The notes below the pieces were generated by a model. The model made no database searches. It had not been told where the DNA came from and saw only the letters and a list, made by a program, of their open reading frames with translations. A program made the translations under genes and the position numbers. Shown here piece by piece: positions 52,828-62,950 of a stretch of DNA of 64,000 nucleotides. This DNA is from Pseudocercospora fijiensis CIRAD86. Lineage: Eukaryota > Ascomycota > Dothideomycetes > Mycosphaerellales > Mycosphaerellaceae. How positions within the stretch are numbered: position 1 is the first letter of the stretch; the number at the start of each line of letters is the position of its first letter. The DNA lies in contig NW_006921538.1 in assembly GCF_000340215.1 (NCBI RefSeq), forward strand, positions 4,166,320 to 4,230,319, given 5' to 3'.

Positions 52828-53307
52828 TTACAAGTAAGCATGCCTAACTGGATCTTGTCTAACCCTCTCCCTCGCCTCCGCAAGCGTGATGATAGCAATG
52901 CCTTTGACGATGTGCGTCTCCAAAGGCACCGCGTCCGAAGTCTGCTCCGCTATGCGTTCGTAGGCTGACGGACCGGCCTCCTGCTGCGGACGAGATCCGT
53001 TGCGACTTTGAAGCTTGGTCGCGACTTTGGATCTGCATCGCTGGAAGATTGAGGGCTGAGGTTGCGCTTTCGGCTTCCGGAGTGTGCCGGCTTCGAGATG
53101 TTGGAGTTGTCTCGTAGACTTGGGTGGCCGTGGGCGTGGTGGTGACGCGGCTGCCTCGCCTGCGAGGAGAGCTGCTTGGGCCGCTCTGGCGGCGCCGAAA
53201 CTGGGGGGTTGCGACATTTTGATTGGGTCGCGGAGGTTTGATGATGGTTGGTGGTTGTACTGTGAATGCGAGTGTGAAGAGTTGATATGGTGGTCTTCGT
53301 TGCGCAT
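52828..53307 (-). CDS. Hypothetical protein sharing a C-terminal motif with its tandem neighbour
   Basis: 159 aa from the ATG at 53307 (MRNEDHHINSSHSHSQ). An ATG at 53217 (MSQPPSFGAARAAQ) would give 129 aa and is also likely. The frame is open further up, but only into Ser/Phe-rich sequence without family character. The middle is Ala/Pro-rich with RCRSKVATKLQSRNG. The last 30 residues (KGIAIITLAEARERVRQDP, then VRHAYL) match the end of the gene at 54135: KGIPTISLAEAQARVKADP. Both genes are on the minus strand, so this looks like an old tandem duplication. No known domain or signal peptide. Confidence 0.65.
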   Translation of the reverse strand: MRNEDHHINSSHSHSQYNHQPSSNLRDPIKMSQPPSFGAARAAQAALLAGEAAASPPRPRPPKSTRQLQHLEAGTLRKPKAQPQPSIFQRCRSKVATKLQSRNGSRPQQEAGPSAYERIAEQTSDAVPLETHIVKGIAIITLAEARERVRQDPVRHAYL

Positions 53308-54134
53308 TGGTGGTTGTGTTGTGGTGTGACAGAAGAAGCTCGATGACTGGAGTTCGGCGCTGAATATATACCAACTGGTTCTGATGCAAATATCGTATAA
53401 TGCATTGTAGTCAAAGTATGAGAAAGCCTTGTGGGAAAGTGATAATCCAATTGTGGTCACAAAAACTATGCATAGTCGTGGTCGACAATGCATTTGCGTA
53501 GACGGAGTCCACTTCTCGCCAACGGGGCTCGGTCGAAAGAGGTGTGCTTTGTGGATGAGGCGACATTCCGAATTCGCGCTGGACGTGGTGCGTAACAATC
53601 GTGGCGCATCGTCCGCGAAAGCTTGATGGTCGACAGGGAGGTGATATATTGCCGAGTATAGAGGTGATATACTTCATATGGAGGGGATATACTTCGTTTG
53701 GAGCTGATATACTTCGTTGGCTCTAAGGAGACCGGAAACTTGAAAGCATCCATTCGTTCAGTCAATGCTGGTACTGCGATGAGGCTCCTCGAGACAGTGC
53801 AGAGACGAGCGAGAATGTCGACGTAGTAAGGAAAGCGCTTACAAGACCTGCTCGAGCAAGTGATACTGCAGAAGTTCATTAGTTACTGAAGTATGACGAT
53901 GGGGCTGAGAGAGGACGAGAAATCTTGGATAGGTCAGACTTATAGGAGAAAGGGGAATCAAGAGTGGTGGTGTTGGGGTGTTTCATTGATAAAATGTACT
54001 TACTTGCCAAAGGCCGTCCGAATGCGATGACCAAAATCTGAAGATCGTTCCTGGTGTGAGGAATCGTGCTTGCCGAAGCTTGCCGATGCCATCGCTAGTC
54101 ACCTCGCTGCCAGATCTACCTCTCATCGAAATTG
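53308..54134. other. Intergenic between the two tandem paralogs
   Basis: The promoter of the left-hand paralog and 3' flank of the right-hand one. A short run near 53640-53720 repeats GATATACTTC(A/G)T with GAGG or GAGC three times at ~20-25 bp intervals, a small direct repeat. Confidence 0.4.
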
Positions 54135-54794
54135 TCACGAGGTAGATGTCGAAGGCTTACCAAAGGCATGACCAAGAGGATCAGCCTTCACTCGCGCTTG
54201 TGCTTCGGCGAGTGAGATGGTTGGTATCCCCTTCAAGGTCTGCGTGGCGCTCGTGATCGGCATTGGCGGAGGCTTTGCAGATTCGGTGTTTGAAGGCATG
54301 TTTCTGTGCACAGCGTCATCATGTGGAAGTTCTTCCGCGATGGCCCACTCCCGCAAACCATCCACGACCTTACTGACCTTGGAAGAGCATCGGCGCATCA
54401 ATGATGGGCGGTCACTCAGGCGTGGGAAGGCCCTCCTCTCCTGAACCTCCTCGGCTGACATGAGCCTGAGGGGCTGTGTGGGTGATGGAAGACTCCGGTC
54501 TGGGCTTGGTGGACGGACTTCCATGGAAGCTGCGGAACAAGTGCGACTGAGAGTCGCGGGGGTCTCGTATTCGAGAGGCGTCATTGCGTCGGACTCCGGA
54601 AGCTGGCCAGCAGATTCCATATCCCAGCCTGACGCGAAAGGAAAGAGCCTTCGTTGCATGGCAGCCATCCTTGCGGTTTGAGTTGAGAGCTGAGTCTCTC
54701 TCTGCTGCATGGACGGCAGAGTGTCGCGGTCTGATGGTGACATGGTGATCGATGTTCTCATGGATTGCTGAATGTCTTGATCTCGGCTGCTCAT
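54135..54794 (-). CDS. Hypothetical protein, tandem paralog of the gene at 52828
   Basis: 219 aa from the ATG at 54794. The N-terminal half is Ser/Thr/Gln/Met-rich and disordered. A central basic segment (SLMRRCSSKVSKVVDGLREW) parallels FQRCRSKVATKLQSRNG in the neighbour. The C-terminal block KGIPTISLAEAQARVKADP followed by LGHAFGKP parallels KGIAIITLAEARERVRQDP followed by VRHAYL. The shared (K)GI-x2-I-(T/S)LAEA-x2-RV-x2-DP-x2-HA motif is the most constrained part. No domain known to me, no signal peptide. Confidence 0.7.
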   Translation of the reverse strand: MSSRDQDIQQSMRTSITMSPSDRDTLPSMQQRETQLSTQTARMAAMQRRLFPFASGWDMESAGQLPESDAMTPLEYETPATLSRTCSAASMEVRPPSPDRSLPSPTQPLRLMSAEEVQERRAFPRLSDRPSLMRRCSSKVSKVVDGLREWAIAEELPHDDAVHRNMPSNTESAKPPPMPITSATQTLKGIPTISLAEAQARVKADPLGHAFGKPSTSTS

Positions 54795-55968
54795 GAGTGT
54801 GTGTGATGTGACTTGGGGAAGGAGTTGTCATCTTGCGACAGTCGAGGTGGAATATATAGATAGCCATCGGATGGGTATAATGCGTTATGAGATTCGAATT
54901 CCAGGCATGGTGGTGAACAATCCATTCTGTCGTCGTCCTCAATCCCACTGTACATCTGCACAATAGCCTTGTTCTGAGGTTCAGTCATGGTTTCTTTGTG
55001 AGCGCTTTGTGGTATGAAGACTTTGGCAGAGGAAGCTTTCCATCGATGATTTTGCGCGAGCCCATAATGTGTAGAGTCGACCAAGGGAAGGTGTTCCGCT
55101 GCACGAAAGCTTTATGTGCTCTTCCCTGTCGATATTTGAAGGTGTGGCATTGCGTGAAGAGAGTGAGCTGAACTCAGACGTCGGCGAGGCTTGAAACAAT
55201 GGCGCTCAGGATGAAGCAATGACAAAGGAGGTCATTTCCACTCCTTTGGTGACTTGGCAAGGTCCATGCGAGGCGAATGCAGCCATGCTCCCAGTGCACA
55301 CTGAATCGATTGGCGGGAGAGGATCAGGTGTCTGGATTTTGACGGCCAAACTCACAACTCGGCCTGAGTTCACGAGACGCATCCTGCTAAAATGAGTGCT
55401 TGTAGTACCTTGAGACAAAGTAGTCAGCATTATCTTAGATTTGAGCGCCGAAGATTCAGCCATGTCTCACACCGAGATCATGACCTGGATGGATCGCTGA
55501 AACCAGGTTCAGCCATAATTTCACTGCTTAATCAGCCCAAGGCAGTCAATTTGGGAGCTCGTAATAAGCACCATGGATCCCGAAGAGCCAGCAGGTGTTG
55601 AAACCATCCGGATTGGGAGTTTCTGGCCAAGTATTTCGTGCATATGACCAGCCTGAGATTCAGGACCGCCAGGCACGATATTCCTACCTTGGCTACCCAT
55701 ATCTTGCCTCGAGGGTTCCGTTGCTGATGCACGCTCACTCTGACTCTGGACTTATACCACAATCCGGAACAATTTGCAGATTCTGGTTGCAGTGGTTGAT
55801 TTGAGCAGGGCAAGAAGATGAGAGGGAGATGAAGTGAGGTCGCGAAGGAAGCAGGGGGCGCGAACCTTGACGTGCCAAGATCGAATCGAATGCGTGCGGA
55901 CACAGCTCCGTGTCGGAAGAATCTCGACTTCTCCCACACACTTTTCTCCACCTCGCCGTCACCAGAAA
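54795..55968. other. Intergenic, promoter of SLX9
   Basis: No convincing ORF with ATG; ORFs here are short and frame-overlapping. The stretch before 55969 contains a C/T-rich run typical of a leader. Confidence 0.4.
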
Positions 55969-56652
55969 ATGGCACCCATACGTCCCGCCAGCAGGAAACG
56001 CACAACCGCACGCTCTCGTGTCGCGGCGAAAGCTTCGGCAGACCCTCGAGGCAAGTATGCGCCGCTCCCAGACTCCGAGATGGCATTTTCCGCCCAACCT
56101 GAATCCACAGACGCACTCTCCAACTTGAAGGATGACTACTTCGGCTTCGACGGCAATGATTTCCGCCTCAGCAAGAAAGACAAGCGAGTCATCAAGCATG
56201 GCAACCTTCTTGCGAAGGTGCGGGAGGGCGCGATCGAGAAGAAGAGCAGGAAGCGGAGAAGGCCGAACAAGAAATTGAAAACAGATATTGGTGGTTTGGG
56301 AGATGCCCTGCCTGATGTTGACGATGGAGAGGGTGAGTGGGAAGGCATAGAAGATGATGGCCAGATGGCAGTCGAGGGCAGGAAGAAGCGGCGGAGAAAA
56401 GACGAGGGAAAGATGGTCATGAAGAGTCTGAAGTTGAGGCACGGCGCCATGAAGCGAAAGAAGAAGATGGAAGACGATGAGATGGAGCGGATGCAGAGAA
56501 ATCTGGCGCTGTTGGCTCAAGGAAGAGCTGCCGAGACCAAAGTGGATGGTGGAGAAGACGGCGCTGAGGATGCCCAGGCGAAGAGATGGGAAGCGTTGCG
56601 CGCGTTCATTGGGGGCACAATGCAGAGGGACCAGGCTTTTGCGAAGACTTGA
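55969..56652 (+). CDS. Ribosome biogenesis protein SLX9
   Basis: Single exon, 227 aa from the ATG at 55969 (GAAAATGGC context); an upstream in-frame ATG at 55834 would add 45 residues without family character. The order of features fits the fungal Slx9 family: a short basic N-terminus, FRLSKKDKRVIKHGNLLAKV (65-84), a strongly basic run (KKSRKRRRPNKK, 91-102), an acidic linker, then MKSLKLRHGAMKRKKKM (151-167) and the conserved end, ERMQRNLALLAQGRA and RWEALRAFIGGTMQRDQAF (206-224). Slx9 binds pre-40S particles and helps 18S rRNA maturation and export of the small subunit from the nucleolus. Length and composition are normal. Confidence 0.85.
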   Translation: MAPIRPASRKRTTARSRVAAKASADPRGKYAPLPDSEMAFSAQPESTDALSNLKDDYFGFDGNDFRLSKKDKRVIKHGNLLAKVREGAIEKKSRKRRRPNKKLKTDIGGLGDALPDVDDGEGEWEGIEDDGQMAVEGRKKRRRKDEGKMVMKSLKLRHGAMKRKKKMEDDEMERMQRNLALLAQGRAAETKVDGGEDGAEDAQAKRWEALRAFIGGTMQRDQAFAKT

Positions 56653-56661
56653 CACGGCAGC

Positions 56662-57177
56662 ATGATCTTACCGCGGTCAGGAATCTACCGGCGTGCTTTC
56701 GATGCCTCATTGGTTACACGACCAGAACACGGGTGCAGGGACGAGCGCGTTCGCATTGCATGGCATTTGCCCAGCACTCACGAGGGACAACAACGTGTGG
56801 CCTCGTCATATCTCCGCAGCCTTCCTACAGCTCTGTACTGCCTCCAGGAACTCGATGAAAGCGTCAAAAGCTCCGACAGTCAGCTTTCTGGTATTCTTGC
56901 CATCTCATCCTTGACGAATACCTCCAACGTACACACCCGCCACGATCTTCTATACCTCATAGGCAGTGCAAGACTCGAGTCTTCAAAGAAGCCACCTACA
57001 GACGTGACGCTGCCTTTGTATCATCCTCCTCTAAACCTGACTCTGGCCATACCTGGAAGATGCTTGGAAGTTTACGATGCCGCTTCGTATCAGGCTCGGC
57101 GCCCTTTACGGCTGCAGCCTACGTTGACAATGCATCATATCCCGCTCCGCATACGAGCTCACTCAAGCGCGCTGTAG
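56662..57177 (+). CDS. Possible 171-aa protein directly downstream of SLX9
   Basis: ORF from an ATG only nine bases after the SLX9 stop, so it may simply be 3' untranslated sequence. Weak features: a Leu-rich segment (YLRSLPTALYCLQELDESV) and a C-terminal basic tail. No domain. No ribosome-reinitiation argument can be made from sequence alone. Confidence 0.25.
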   Translation: MILPRSGIYRRAFDASLVTRPEHGCRDERVRIAWHLPSTHEGQQRVASSYLRSLPTALYCLQELDESVKSSDSQLSGILAISSLTNTSNVHTRHDLLYLIGSARLESSKKPPTDVTLPLYHPPLNLTLAIPGRCLEVYDAASYQARRPLRLQPTLTMHHIPLRIRAHSSAL

Positions 57178-57379
57178 CTTCAAAGCATATTCCATGGTCT
57201 TGACTCACAAGTAGAGCTCTGCTGCCACGGACTTTGCATTCAATATGGTTATGACGCCTTTAGAAGGCTTTGGTTTCCAGACTCTCAGCGGCACTCCAGC
57301 TCGACATGAGCTTCGAATATCTGCGATCTTCATCAATACTTTGTGCTAGTCTGTACCTTTCAATGGTCCGGCTTTCTCC
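57178..57379. other. Short gap, nothing seen
   Basis: No feature recognised. Confidence 0.3.
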
Positions 57380-58026
57380 TTGACCGTCCTTCGCAGGTGC
57401 CATTGCAATTTGAATACAAGCAGCCTTCTCGTGTTGTACTGCGCATTTCTCTTCTCGCATTTGCTCACGATTCCGAACTCACTGAAAGCCTTGGGCGATC
57501 AAGTCGAAACCGAAACTCAAGGGCTCCTCCCGACCCGCCACTACAAAGAATCAGGTACGACCGGTGCTTCATCTCCAAGATCGAATAACACACCTAATCA
57601 TCAAGAGCGCGCGATCATCGATCTTACCAGCAACGACGACGCCATGACGAAACCTGGCGACTTGGCAAGAACCTCGCCTATATCCAGCAGACGAGCTATC
57701 GCCTCAACGCCCTTCGGCGTGCCTACGATCAACAAGCCTAGGACATCGCCGCTGCAGAGTTTGTGCTACTCCCTGGAAATCGTTTTGATCACGACATTCA
57801 CATCTTCGAAAACAGTACCATCGCAGATTCGTGCAACCCGCCCATCACCCTGCTGCTAACACATGCCCAACTCGACGATCTGGAGTGGGACGACGACGGA
57901 TACCTGATTTACCCAGACGATGATCGAGAGGCGATCCAGCAGGAACTGGAAGTTATGGCCGAAGACGAAGCTGCCGAAGACGAACTTGGCCACGAAGATA
58001 TCCAGAACATGCATGGCGAAGCCTAG
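57380..58026 (+). pseudogene. Frameshifted or stop-broken gene of unknown function
   Basis: Two overlapping frames carry coding character in succession. The first (from about 57380, no ATG) contains RAIIDLTSNDDA, similar to a SUMO-interacting motif. The second runs to a TAG at 58026 with a hydrophobic-then-acidic tail (LDDLEWDDDGYLIYPDDD, VMAEDEAAEDELGHED). The second frame can be followed back to 57598, but it contains a TAG at 57739-57741 (CAG-to-TAG possible). Either the gene has decayed or an intron with a CCTAG acceptor lies there. No family recognised. Confidence 0.35.
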
Positions 58027-59137
58027 CACACCATGTGCTTGAATCTGCAGCCGACTCATACGCTCCGCTACAGCAAGTCACCATTGACGGTGGCTGACTG
58101 GCGTGGTGGTCACGATGCACAAGGAGACATTAACGGCGTTGAAGTGTACCACAACAAGACTATAGCCATTGGTGCCTTGGATGCGTCCCTTTCTCGCAAT
58201 CTCGTGCAGCAGATGGGAGAGATCGGTAATCCTTTTCTGCCCTTAACGCCTGGTAGCACTCGTCGTGTTCTCAAGATCAAGATCACTGGCCAGGAATACG
58301 ATGACTGCGAAGACCGACATGGTTTGCGTTGTAGTAAACTCCCGCCTTTAAGAAGAGAGCCCTTGCGTGTATTTTGGCACTTTATCGTAAGTCTAACCTT
58401 TCGTGTTTTCAAATGCCTTCTAACGTTACGCTCTCTAGGCTCCTTTAGTCACTAGTATCTTGAATTCTCTGTGCTCCAGCAAATTGTTTTTTGGGAAACA
58501 CTGCTTGTAGCTTAGCCGCAAATCTCTCGCGGACGACTAAGAGCATTCTCAGCATCTTTAACTAGGACTTTCATTCGCGTCTGCATGACAAAAGTCGGTC
58601 TTCAGCTTCTGACTAGCCCAAATCGGATCTTACCTTTCTGGGCCGCCGAAAACCCGCTATGCTGCTCAGTGAAAACGAAACGAAACAAAGCCCACAACCG
58701 TTTTGAGCTGCTACTGTCAGCCTTGGCAATGCCCATCACCAACACAAAGAGCTCGGTCTAACAGCCGAGCAATGGTCGCAGCCCAGGGTTCCCGGTATCC
58801 TTTGTCCCGATCCCTCGCGACTTTCGCATGATAGACGATAGCTTTTTCTCTGGTCTTACTCACCTCGTTCTACTACCGAATCGATCTGGTCTCGAAATTC
58901 CTGTTCCTATCCACGGGCACCGCTTTCGAAGTGAAAAGACAAAGTATTGCATTACTAGGAGCGATTGAAAACGACAACTCACTTGTCTACGAAGCCATCA
59001 CTAGCGAGTTACCACATATCAGCCTCGACTGTCCTCTCGAAGATTACCGATACACATTCGCGACCGATCTCTCTACCTTGAGTACCACTACAGAAACGCT
59101 GAACACCACCAATCTTCACGCCTAGACTGCTTCCACA
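58027..59137. other. Degenerate or non-coding stretch
   Basis: ORF 58033-58455 (plus) has a possible ATG-less exon-like segment (DINGVEVYHNKTIAIGALDA) and may continue the broken gene to the left. The rest shows nothing recognisable before the leader of the next gene. Confidence 0.3.
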
Positions 59138-59845
59138 ATGCCGCGCTCATTGAAACGAGGCCGTGATATGACGGGTGCCGATGCGAATGAGCCCAAAAGC
59201 CATCGGCCGAAGAAGATCCAACGAAAGGTATCCGCCGAGTCATTCAAGAAACACGCAAAGAGCATTATGCCGGATCGGGAAGAGTCCAAGAAGCAGCAAA
59301 ACTCAGAAGGCCAGGCCGAACCGGAAGAGGATGAGAGCATTTGGAAAGAGATGGAGAAAGCAATGAACGAAGCAGCCCCCGGTGTCGAATTCCCTGATAG
59401 TAACGCCAATGCCGCCAAGCATACAACAATCGTCGACGAGGAATTAGCAGATGCCGACAACCCAATCCTCCCCGCCAATCTCCACGAAAAAATCCGCATC
59501 TCTACCCACCCGCTCCGACCTGGCGACGCTGAGTATGACTTCGACCAGCTGGCCCTCGCCCTCCGTAACACCGGAAACCCTCTCGGCGCTACACAGCTTA
59601 CTCGTCTCAACGCGTCTGCTCGTCTCGAGGATGCTCGAAAGGAACATGCTCCTCGAAACGAGATCTGTCGAGACTTTGTCGCTGCTCTTCGGAGTTCAGA
59701 GGGTCCGAATTGGCCGGAGACTTCTGGAGCTCGGAGGGTTAGGAGGGTTCAGATTTTTGTGGAGGATTTCGATGCTAAGGGAGAGGAATTGGGGGAGGCT
59801 AGGAAGGGGTATGTTTATGTTGCTACGATTAAGGAACGCTTCTGA
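59138..59845 (+). CDS. Hypothetical charged protein
   Basis: Single-exon ORF of 235 aa from the ATG at 59138 (CACAATGCC context). The N-terminus is basic and Lys-rich (RPKKIQRKVSAESFKKHAKS), followed by an acidic stretch (EPEEDESIWKEMEKAMNEA). The second half has mixed helices and ends with a short beta-rich segment (RVQIFVEDFD, GYVYVATIKERF). A GTATCC close to 59226 resembles a donor but the frame is open without splicing. Not recognised; the basic/acidic N-terminus would suit a nuclear protein. Confidence 0.7.
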   Translation: MPRSLKRGRDMTGADANEPKSHRPKKIQRKVSAESFKKHAKSIMPDREESKKQQNSEGQAEPEEDESIWKEMEKAMNEAAPGVEFPDSNANAAKHTTIVDEELADADNPILPANLHEKIRISTHPLRPGDAEYDFDQLALALRNTGNPLGATQLTRLNASARLEDARKEHAPRNEICRDFVAALRSSEGPNWPETSGARRVRRVQIFVEDFDAKGEELGEARKGYVYVATIKERF

Positions 59846-60499
59846 GAGGATTATATGAGCTCTTCTGGTGAAAGGGTGTGCTATGGCAGTAAACTACTGG
59901 GATACATTTTAGCTGGATTCACGATTGGAATGCACCTAGTCCGTCCGTTGATTTCAGGGTGTCCTTTGACGGCTGTCTTTTAGAGAGGGCAAGAAAATTG
60001 GCAGGGTAGACGCTTGTCAGTAGGTACCTTGTGGAGTAATTGCGTTTCCTCATTTTAGAATTCTAAGTATCTGACTATTATTTTCTTTCGAGGCCCTTGC
60101 TAAATCCTGGTCCGCGCACTAAGTCTAGAGCCTTATGTCTCCTTTCTAGTGACTAGCAGTAAACCCAGTCCATTGCCATCGTCCACGACGGAATTCCGGA
60201 GCGCCTCGATAGATTGGCGAAGAAACAACGGAGAAAAATCCCATTTCGCAACGCTCCCATCCTGATAATCTGTACTTACTCGTCCAGTTTTCAATTTGGT
60301 AGCATATGCTTCCACAAGGCTTAGAAGGGCTTTGATTCGATTCGGATAAGAGGAAGATATAGAAACGACACCAGAATCAGCAAGATTTCTTTCGTTCTGC
60401 TTCCCCTTTACTAATCACCCTATCGACATACATTTTCCATTCAAACTTATCGCCCTCTCGCCAAATCCCCCAACCCCCATCCCATCCCTAACCCATCCA
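59846..60499. other. Intergenic between convergent genes
   Basis: No ORF with coding character apart from a 60-codon minus ORF (60133-60315). A strongly pyrimidine-rich run precedes the stop of the F-box gene. Confidence 0.4.
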
Positions 60500-61306
60500 T
60501 CACCCCATCATTCTCCTATACCCCTCAATCCTAACCAAAACCTCTCCCAAACTCTCCGACCCATCCACCCCCAAACGAAACGTCCCCCCCTTCCTCGTCT
60601 CACCCGAGACCTCAAACCCCCTCGCCGGAAAGAAAAATCTCATTTTCTCATACACAGGCGGCAAACTCGGCCACGAACCTTTCCCCCTCACCTTCCGTCC
60701 ATAAAATTTCCTCTTCCCCGGAACATCCCGCAGCTCAACAACAAACACCGCAGCCGTCTCCCCATTTCCATCAGATGCGCGTACAAGTGCCGGCGGCGTT
60801 CTCCGAGGAGCGTCGAAATCATTCCAGTACTCCATCGAGCCCGTGATCGTGACGCTATAGCTGTACACATATCTCTGCACATCCCTCCGATAGCGAATGG
60901 CGAGAGTGTAAATTTTCCCGGTGCGCGGTGATGTCCAGGTGCTCGTCCGGGCTTCGAGGAGCGTGTTGCGCTTTGTGTGGCCTGGCCAGGGGCTTGAGGT
61001 TGAGGGGAGAGAGGGGAGGAGGAAGAGTGAGGCTTGGAGGAGTGGGGAGGCGAGGATGGTTGAGGAAAAGGTTTTGTTGACGCGGAGAGATTTGAGGAGG
61101 TCGTGGGTGGGGAGGTTGAGGAGGATTTGTTCGAGGAGTTCGGGAATCGCGAAGGTTTTTGAGGCGTTGGTTGGGACGTGAAGGGCTTTGTGGACGGGGG
61201 AGGGGGGAGGCGTCGGCGGAGGCGAGGGTGGTGAGGTTGTGGTGATTGCGGTGGTTCTCTTGATGGCGAGTTTTGCGCGGAGCTTCTTCCAGAGCGAGGG
61301 AGGCAT
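60500..61306 (-). CDS. F-box domain protein
   Basis: Single-exon ORF of 268 aa from the ATG at 61306. A basic, Pro/Thr-rich leader (TTTSPPSPPPTPPPSP) precedes the F-box at about 51-95: FAIPELLEQILLNLPTHDLLK, then a Leu-rich stretch (LRVNKTFSSTILASPLLQASLFLLP). This matches the fungal F-box layout of I-PELLE-x-IL-x-LP-x2-DLL-x-L-R-VNK. The C-terminal ~170 residues are a beta-rich domain of unknown type (TLAIRYRRDVQRYVYSYSVT, FYGRKVRGKGSW). F-box proteins link substrates to SCF ubiquitin ligases via Skp1. This is one of the large fungal F-box families; the substrate is unknown. Confidence 0.85.
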   Translation of the reverse strand: MPPSLWKKLRAKLAIKRTTAITTTSPPSPPPTPPPSPVHKALHVPTNASKTFAIPELLEQILLNLPTHDLLKSLRVNKTFSSTILASPLLQASLFLLPSLPSTSSPWPGHTKRNTLLEARTSTWTSPRTGKIYTLAIRYRRDVQRYVYSYSVTITGSMEYWNDFDAPRRTPPALVRASDGNGETAAVFVVELRDVPGKRKFYGRKVRGKGSWPSLPPVYEKMRFFFPARGFEVSGETRKGGTFRLGVDGSESLGEVLVRIEGYRRMMG

Positions 61307-61689
61307 GGTGCTATCGTCGCAACAGGTGTCGGAGCGTTGTAAAGTAATGGGGGTTGTGGCGAAGTTTGAGTTTAGTTTAAGGTCGATTGCATGTTTCGAC
61401 GCTGTTTGTCAGAAGACTGGGCATGTGGCCGCGAATTTTGCGAACGGAAGAAGTACGAAAGGTTTCTCAATATCCCAAGACAATTTCCCCCATCTTATTA
61501 TGAGTCAGCTCCGCTGAACCGCCGCGGACCACGCCGCCGGACTCAGAACCTGGTTGTATCAGTCGAAAGAGAGCATCAGGAATCGTTCTACATTCTCAGG
61601 ACTTCTCTACATTCCAATGATCCACTGGGACTGAAGCAGCACGAAAGGCCATCAATCATCTCAGGTCAGTTCCTCTAGCCTACGCTTAT
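61307..61689. other. Upstream flank of the F-box gene
   Basis: Probable promoter for the minus-strand F-box gene. A plus ORF (61391-61678, ATG) encodes 95 aa of unclear status (RFLNIPRQFPPSYYESAPL) and may belong to the broken gene that follows. Confidence 0.3.
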
Positions 61690-62470
61690 ACTACCACAAT
61701 AGCGACGCGAGACCCGAGGTCGATGACCCTAACGAGGCGGAGGAATTCGATGTTGAAGCTTTTCTCGAGCGGAAAAGGCAGTGGGCACTCGAGGATGAAT
61801 CCGATACGGACACGGACACGGACGATGACGAAGAAAGCCCAGACGAATACGATCAAGCCTGGATAGACGAGCTGGCCGGAGCCCAGGTTTACGAAGCTGC
61901 AGAGGAGGATTTCAGATCCGATCCAGGGTTTGACTTTGGCGGGATCTGGAATAACGGCTTCAGAGATGCTGAGGAACAGGAACATATCCGCGCCCCTTAC
62001 CGCGTAACTCCTCGCCGTAACTTCACGCATCCTCTTTTCCAGACGCCGTCCTGTCTTGCAAGTACCTCCCCGAGCCGATTCTCCACGATCCAGAAAGATG
62101 GGACGGGAGATTCTTCGAATGGATGGAATCCCAGCGCCCTAAAGAGTACATCTGCACCTTCGTCGTACGCACCTTCCCCGCGTAACAATGGCTCGACTCT
62201 GGAGACACTCTTCCTCCACGCTTGTCTCTGCTGCTCGAGAAGATGTTTCTCTCCGATCAACCCACATTCTAGTACCTCCAGATCGTCGACCTTCGAAATC
62301 TCGAACCCGCTCTAGAGCCCATTTGGCCTGGCTTGCGACTCATTGATGCCGATTGAAATTGGATGGCTAGAGGAAGGGTACGAAGATATGCCCCCGTTGC
62401 CAAAAAATGGCTCTCGGGATGCAGTAAACCGACGAACGTGCAATCCATATCGCTCAATAGTGCCATATAG
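61690..62470 (+). pseudogene. Broken gene of unknown function, stops and a frameshift
   Basis: From ~61710 the plus strand encodes clear protein without any ATG (EEFDVEAFLERKRQWALED, then an Asp/Glu/Thr run and DQAWIDELAGAQVYEA) up to about 62040. A one-base shift then continues coding character (LSCKYLPEPILHDPERWDG, RPKEYICTFVVRTFPA) and meets TAA, TAG and TGA stops. Between these the frame still reads sensibly (PPRLSLLLEKMFLSDQPTF, YLQIVDLRNLEPALEPIWP). Upstream, a short intron (GTCAGT...CAATAG) would join ARKAINHLS in phase. The stops are one C-to-T step from Gln or Arg codons. The family is not recognised. Confidence 0.55.
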
Positions 62471-62776
62471 CGGGATCTAGGAATTGAAGTATTGTCACTG
62501 TCCTGCATTCTATGCCCGAGATCGTCAATTCCTGATAGACTGATGTAGTAAGACTACCTTGCTCAAAGTGCCCCCGATGTTCAAAGTTCGCTTCAATCTG
62601 CGGGCGAAAAGACGTAGTTCTAGTTCACGGCAAGAGCCAACGCTCGCGCCAAAAGGCTTGGCAGTATGAATGTTTACTTCGCACAGCCCCTGAAAACTCT
62701 GACACACACTTCAACCTCACACACTCTCCAACACCTCCCTGCACATCCCTCGTCCTCTCCTTCATCAATCATCGCA
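62471..62776. other. Promoter region of the small membrane protein gene
   Basis: No ORF of note; C/A-rich leader just before the ATG at 62777. Confidence 0.4.
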
Positions 62777-62950
62777 ATGGCCACCACCATCGCTTCTTCC
62801 GTCCTCGCTTTGGCACTCGTGGCCGCCCTCACCTACCTCGTCCACAAGCACGCTCGCCACCTCGCTCAGCTGCTGCTGATGGCGCTGTGCATGCTCGCGC
62901 TCTTTGCACCTCGCCTACTCTTCGCGCTCGTCATGAGGCTCTTCGAGTGA
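62777..62950 (+). CDS. Small membrane protein, 57 aa, possibly first exon
   Basis: ORF from an ATG at 62777 in good context (GCAATGG). Two hydrophobic segments (SSVLALALVAALTYLVHK and LLLMALCMLALFAPRLLFAL) separated by a His/Arg loop suggest two membrane spans. It ends CTCTTCGAGTGAG, which also reads as a GTGAGC donor, so this could be exon 1 of a longer gene continuing through the region to the right, where more splice signals occur. Not a known family. Confidence 0.45.
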   Translation: MATTIASSVLALALVAALTYLVHKHARHLAQLLLMALCMLALFAPRLLFALVMRLFE

